From assembly GCF_003050745.1 (NCBI RefSeq), contig NZ_QAOF01000004.1:186001-250000 (forward strand): a DNA stretch of 64,000 nt, given 5' to 3'. Origin of the DNA: Sphingomonas sp. PP-CE-3G-477 (GTDB taxonomy: Bacteria > Pseudomonadota > Alphaproteobacteria > Sphingomonadales > Sphingomonadaceae). Every line of letters starts with the position of its first letter. The stretch's first letter is position 1. Position numbers and translations under genes: made by a program. The notes beneath the pieces are model-generated. The model did not search any database, had not been told where the DNA came from, and saw only the letters and a program-made list of their open reading frames with translations. This document shows positions 62,751 to 64,000 of the stretch, piece after piece.

Positions 62751-63005
62751 ATGAACGCGCCCATCTCGATCACCACTCCGCTCGATCCCACGACCTTCGC
62801 GATGGTCGAGGAACTTGCGCGGTATCGCGGTATCACCGGCGAGGAGTTCGCTGCCGAAGCGATCCGAGAGGCAGCCGAGCATCATGCAGGGATGCGCGCC
62901 TTCATCCAAGAGGGGATCGACTCCGCTGATCGCGGCGAACTGATAAGCCAGGAAGAGATGGAAATCTGGTTCGAAGAGCGCGTGGCTGCTCGTCGGCGAG
63001 GATGA
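62751..63005 (+). CDS. Antitoxin of a ParD-like type II pair
   Basis: An 84-residue protein with a ribbon-helix-helix-like N-terminus (TTPLDPTTFAMVEELARYRGITGEEFAAEAIREA) and an acidic C-terminal tail ending in a helix (ISQEEMEIWFEERVAARRRG) likely to bind the toxin. Its stop overlaps the start of the toxin (ATGA). It sits between proA and nadD, an unusual place for such a pair. Confidence 0.8.
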   Translation: MNAPISITTPLDPTTFAMVEELARYRGITGEEFAAEAIREAAEHHAGMRAFIQEGIDSADRGELISQEEMEIWFEERVAARRRG

Positions 63006-63286
63006 GTCGCGCAACCTGGACTCCCCTCGCGCAGATCGATCTCGCACGAATCGATGATTTCAACGCTCGACGCGATCTCGACTATGCCGATCTAGTGGGC
63101 CGCGCTGCGATCGCGGCAGGTAATTTCCTCGCCGATTTTCCCGCCGCAGGTCCGATCGTCGACCGCGACGAGCGCAAGTGGCGCGTGCCTGATACCGACT
63201 ATGTGTTGATCTACCGCATCGTCCCGCACGGCGTTGAAATCCTGCGAGCTTATCATGGTCGTGAGAACTGGCGTAAACAGCGGTGA
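63002..63286 (+). CDS. RelE/ParE-family toxin
   Basis: A 94-residue protein of the RelE/ParE fold: SRATWTPLAQIDLARIDDFN at the start, GPIVDRDERKWRVPDTDYVLIYRIVPHGVEILRAYHGRENW at the end. This C-terminal pattern (R..R...Y.L.Y....I..L...H....W) is typical of ParE toxins. It overlaps the antitoxin at the start and, by four bases (GTGA), the nadD start at its end. Confidence 0.83.
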   Translation: MSRATWTPLAQIDLARIDDFNARRDLDYADLVGRAAIAAGNFLADFPAAGPIVDRDERKWRVPDTDYVLIYRIVPHGVEILRAYHGRENWRKQR

Positions 63287-63897
63287 CCCGCGTCGGCATC
63301 CTAGGCGGGTCGTTCAATCCCGCGCATAATGGCCACCGCGGCATCACGCTCGCTGCAATCGACGCGCTCGCGCTCGACGAGGCGTGGTGGCTGGTATCCC
63401 CTGGCAACCCGCTCAAGGACGCAGCCAACGACATGGCGCCGCTCTCCGCCCGCCTTGCCTCGGCGCGGAAAATGGCCCGCCGCGCACCGATCCGCGCGAC
63501 CGACATCGAGGCGCGGCTGCACACTCGCTACACGCTTGACACGATCCGCAAGCTCAAGCGGCGTTATCCCAAAATGCGCTTCATCTGGCTGATGGGGGCG
63601 GACAATCTCGCCGACTTCCACCGGTGGAAGAACTGGCGCGCGATCGCCCGCGAGGTTCCGATTGCGGTAATCGCGCGTCCGGGATATGACGGGCGCGCCC
63701 TCGCGGCCCCCGCGATGGGTTGGCTGCGGCGCTTCCAACGGCGCACAGACCATGCGAAGAGCTGGACGACGTGGAGATTGCCGGCCCTCGTGCTGTTGCG
63801 CTTCCGACCCGACCCGACCTCCGCAACCGGCCTGCGCGCCGAAAATCCCGACTGGGCCCAGCACGTTGCTGGCTCGGTAGTCTTACCCAGGAGCTGA
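63283..63897 (+). CDS. nadD: Nicotinate-nucleotide adenylyltransferase
   Basis: Makes NaAD in NAD synthesis. The 204-residue protein has the nucleotidyltransferase motif GGSFNPAHNGH and the conserved WLMGADNLADFHRWKNW. The start is GTG at 63283, overlapping the toxin stop. It is essential in most bacteria. The next gene, rsfS, starts one base after its stop, and the pair nadD-rsfS is a widespread order. Confidence 0.94.
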   Translation: MTRVGILGGSFNPAHNGHRGITLAAIDALALDEAWWLVSPGNPLKDAANDMAPLSARLASARKMARRAPIRATDIEARLHTRYTLDTIRKLKRRYPKMRFIWLMGADNLADFHRWKNWRAIAREVPIAVIARPGYDGRALAAPAMGWLRRFQRRTDHAKSWTTWRLPALVLLRFRPDPTSATGLRAENPDWAQHVAGSVVLPRS

Positions 63898-63898
63898 C

Positions 63899-64000
63899 TT
63901 GGCCACTTCCCCTACTGCCCCTCGCGCGACCGACCCCGAAGAGGTTGAGGCGCTGCATCGCCTGATCCTCGCGTCGCTCGACGACGACCAGGCGGTCGAG
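63899..64000 (+). CDS. rsfS: Ribosome silencing factor RsfS (3' end outside window)
   Basis: The last 34 codons of the window are open from a TTG at 63899. AGGAG lies six bases upstream. The start of the protein (ATSPTAPRATDPEEVEALHRLILASLDDDQAVE) matches the N-terminus of alphaproteobacterial RsfS, which binds ribosomal protein L14 and stops subunit joining in starvation. The position right after nadD supports the call. Confidence 0.85.
   Translation, partial: MATSPTAPRATDPEEVEALHRLILASLDDDQAVE

Overview
The window is GC-rich chromosomal DNA from an alphaproteobacterium, most likely a Sphingomonas or close sphingomonad. I infer this from the codon bias, from lineage markers such as GapR (DUF2312), DUF1244 and a class I fumarase, from the gene orders lepB-rnc-era, yebC-ruvC and cpoB-tilS-ftsH, and from the many short palindromic intergenic repeats. 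I see no rRNA, tRNA, phage, insertion sequence or CRISPR array. Genes are dense and the content is mostly core metabolism and housekeeping.

Layout. 1-5.1 kb: the end of a fumarylacetoacetate hydrolase family gene, then a tightly overlapping operon for a branched-chain 2-oxoacid dehydrogenase complex (E1 alpha, E1 beta, E2) followed by a tiny bactofilin-like gene. 5.2-8.3 kb: short-chain dehydrogenase, thiolase and a crotonase-family gene. 8.3-16.6 kb: glutathione reductase, glucose-6-phosphate isomerase, the lepB-rnc-era group, a sirtuin and a repeat-bearing lipoprotein. 16.8-21.3 kb: class I fumarase coupled to a membrane-anchored HExxH protein, a DUF2501 gene, a small structured transcript with an 18-codon ORF, a lipoprotein and a PRC-barrel protein. 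21.4-33.3 kb: uvrB, ferredoxin-NADP reductase, a VOC protein, a metallo-beta-lactamase-fold hydrolase, a secreted amidase, small membrane proteins, trmB, an FNT channel with a PAP2 phosphatase, and an AI-2E family transporter.

33.6-43.2 kb: metK and lnt on the minus strand with a palindromic operator candidate between them, a VOC protein with a PHA-granule protein, a cstA-ybdD-heme oxygenase operon with overlapping stops and starts, pyruvate kinase, DUF1244 and gapR. 43.3-51.8 kb: small conserved proteins, a HerA-like ATPase, yebC, then ruvC, ruvA and ruvB separated by an AraC-type regulator and an opposite-strand 2-hydroxyacid dehydrogenase. 52-60.1 kb: ptsP, a RodZ-like protein, cpoB, tilS, ftsH. 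60.3-64 kb: a DUF3667 membrane protein, then a chain proA - toxin-antitoxin pair - nadD - rsfS (cut by the window end), whose last members overlap or nearly touch.

The most unusual points are: a minus-strand mini-transcript whose ribosome-binding site is complementary to the whole 14-nt tail of 16S rRNA; a palindromic intergenic repeat that sits in frame inside the E2 linker; several families of about 55-185 bp inverted-repeat elements in the gaps between genes; a toxin-antitoxin pair joined by 4-bp overlaps to nadD; heme oxygenase coupled to cstA; and a crotonase-fold protein that seems to lack both catalytic glutamates.
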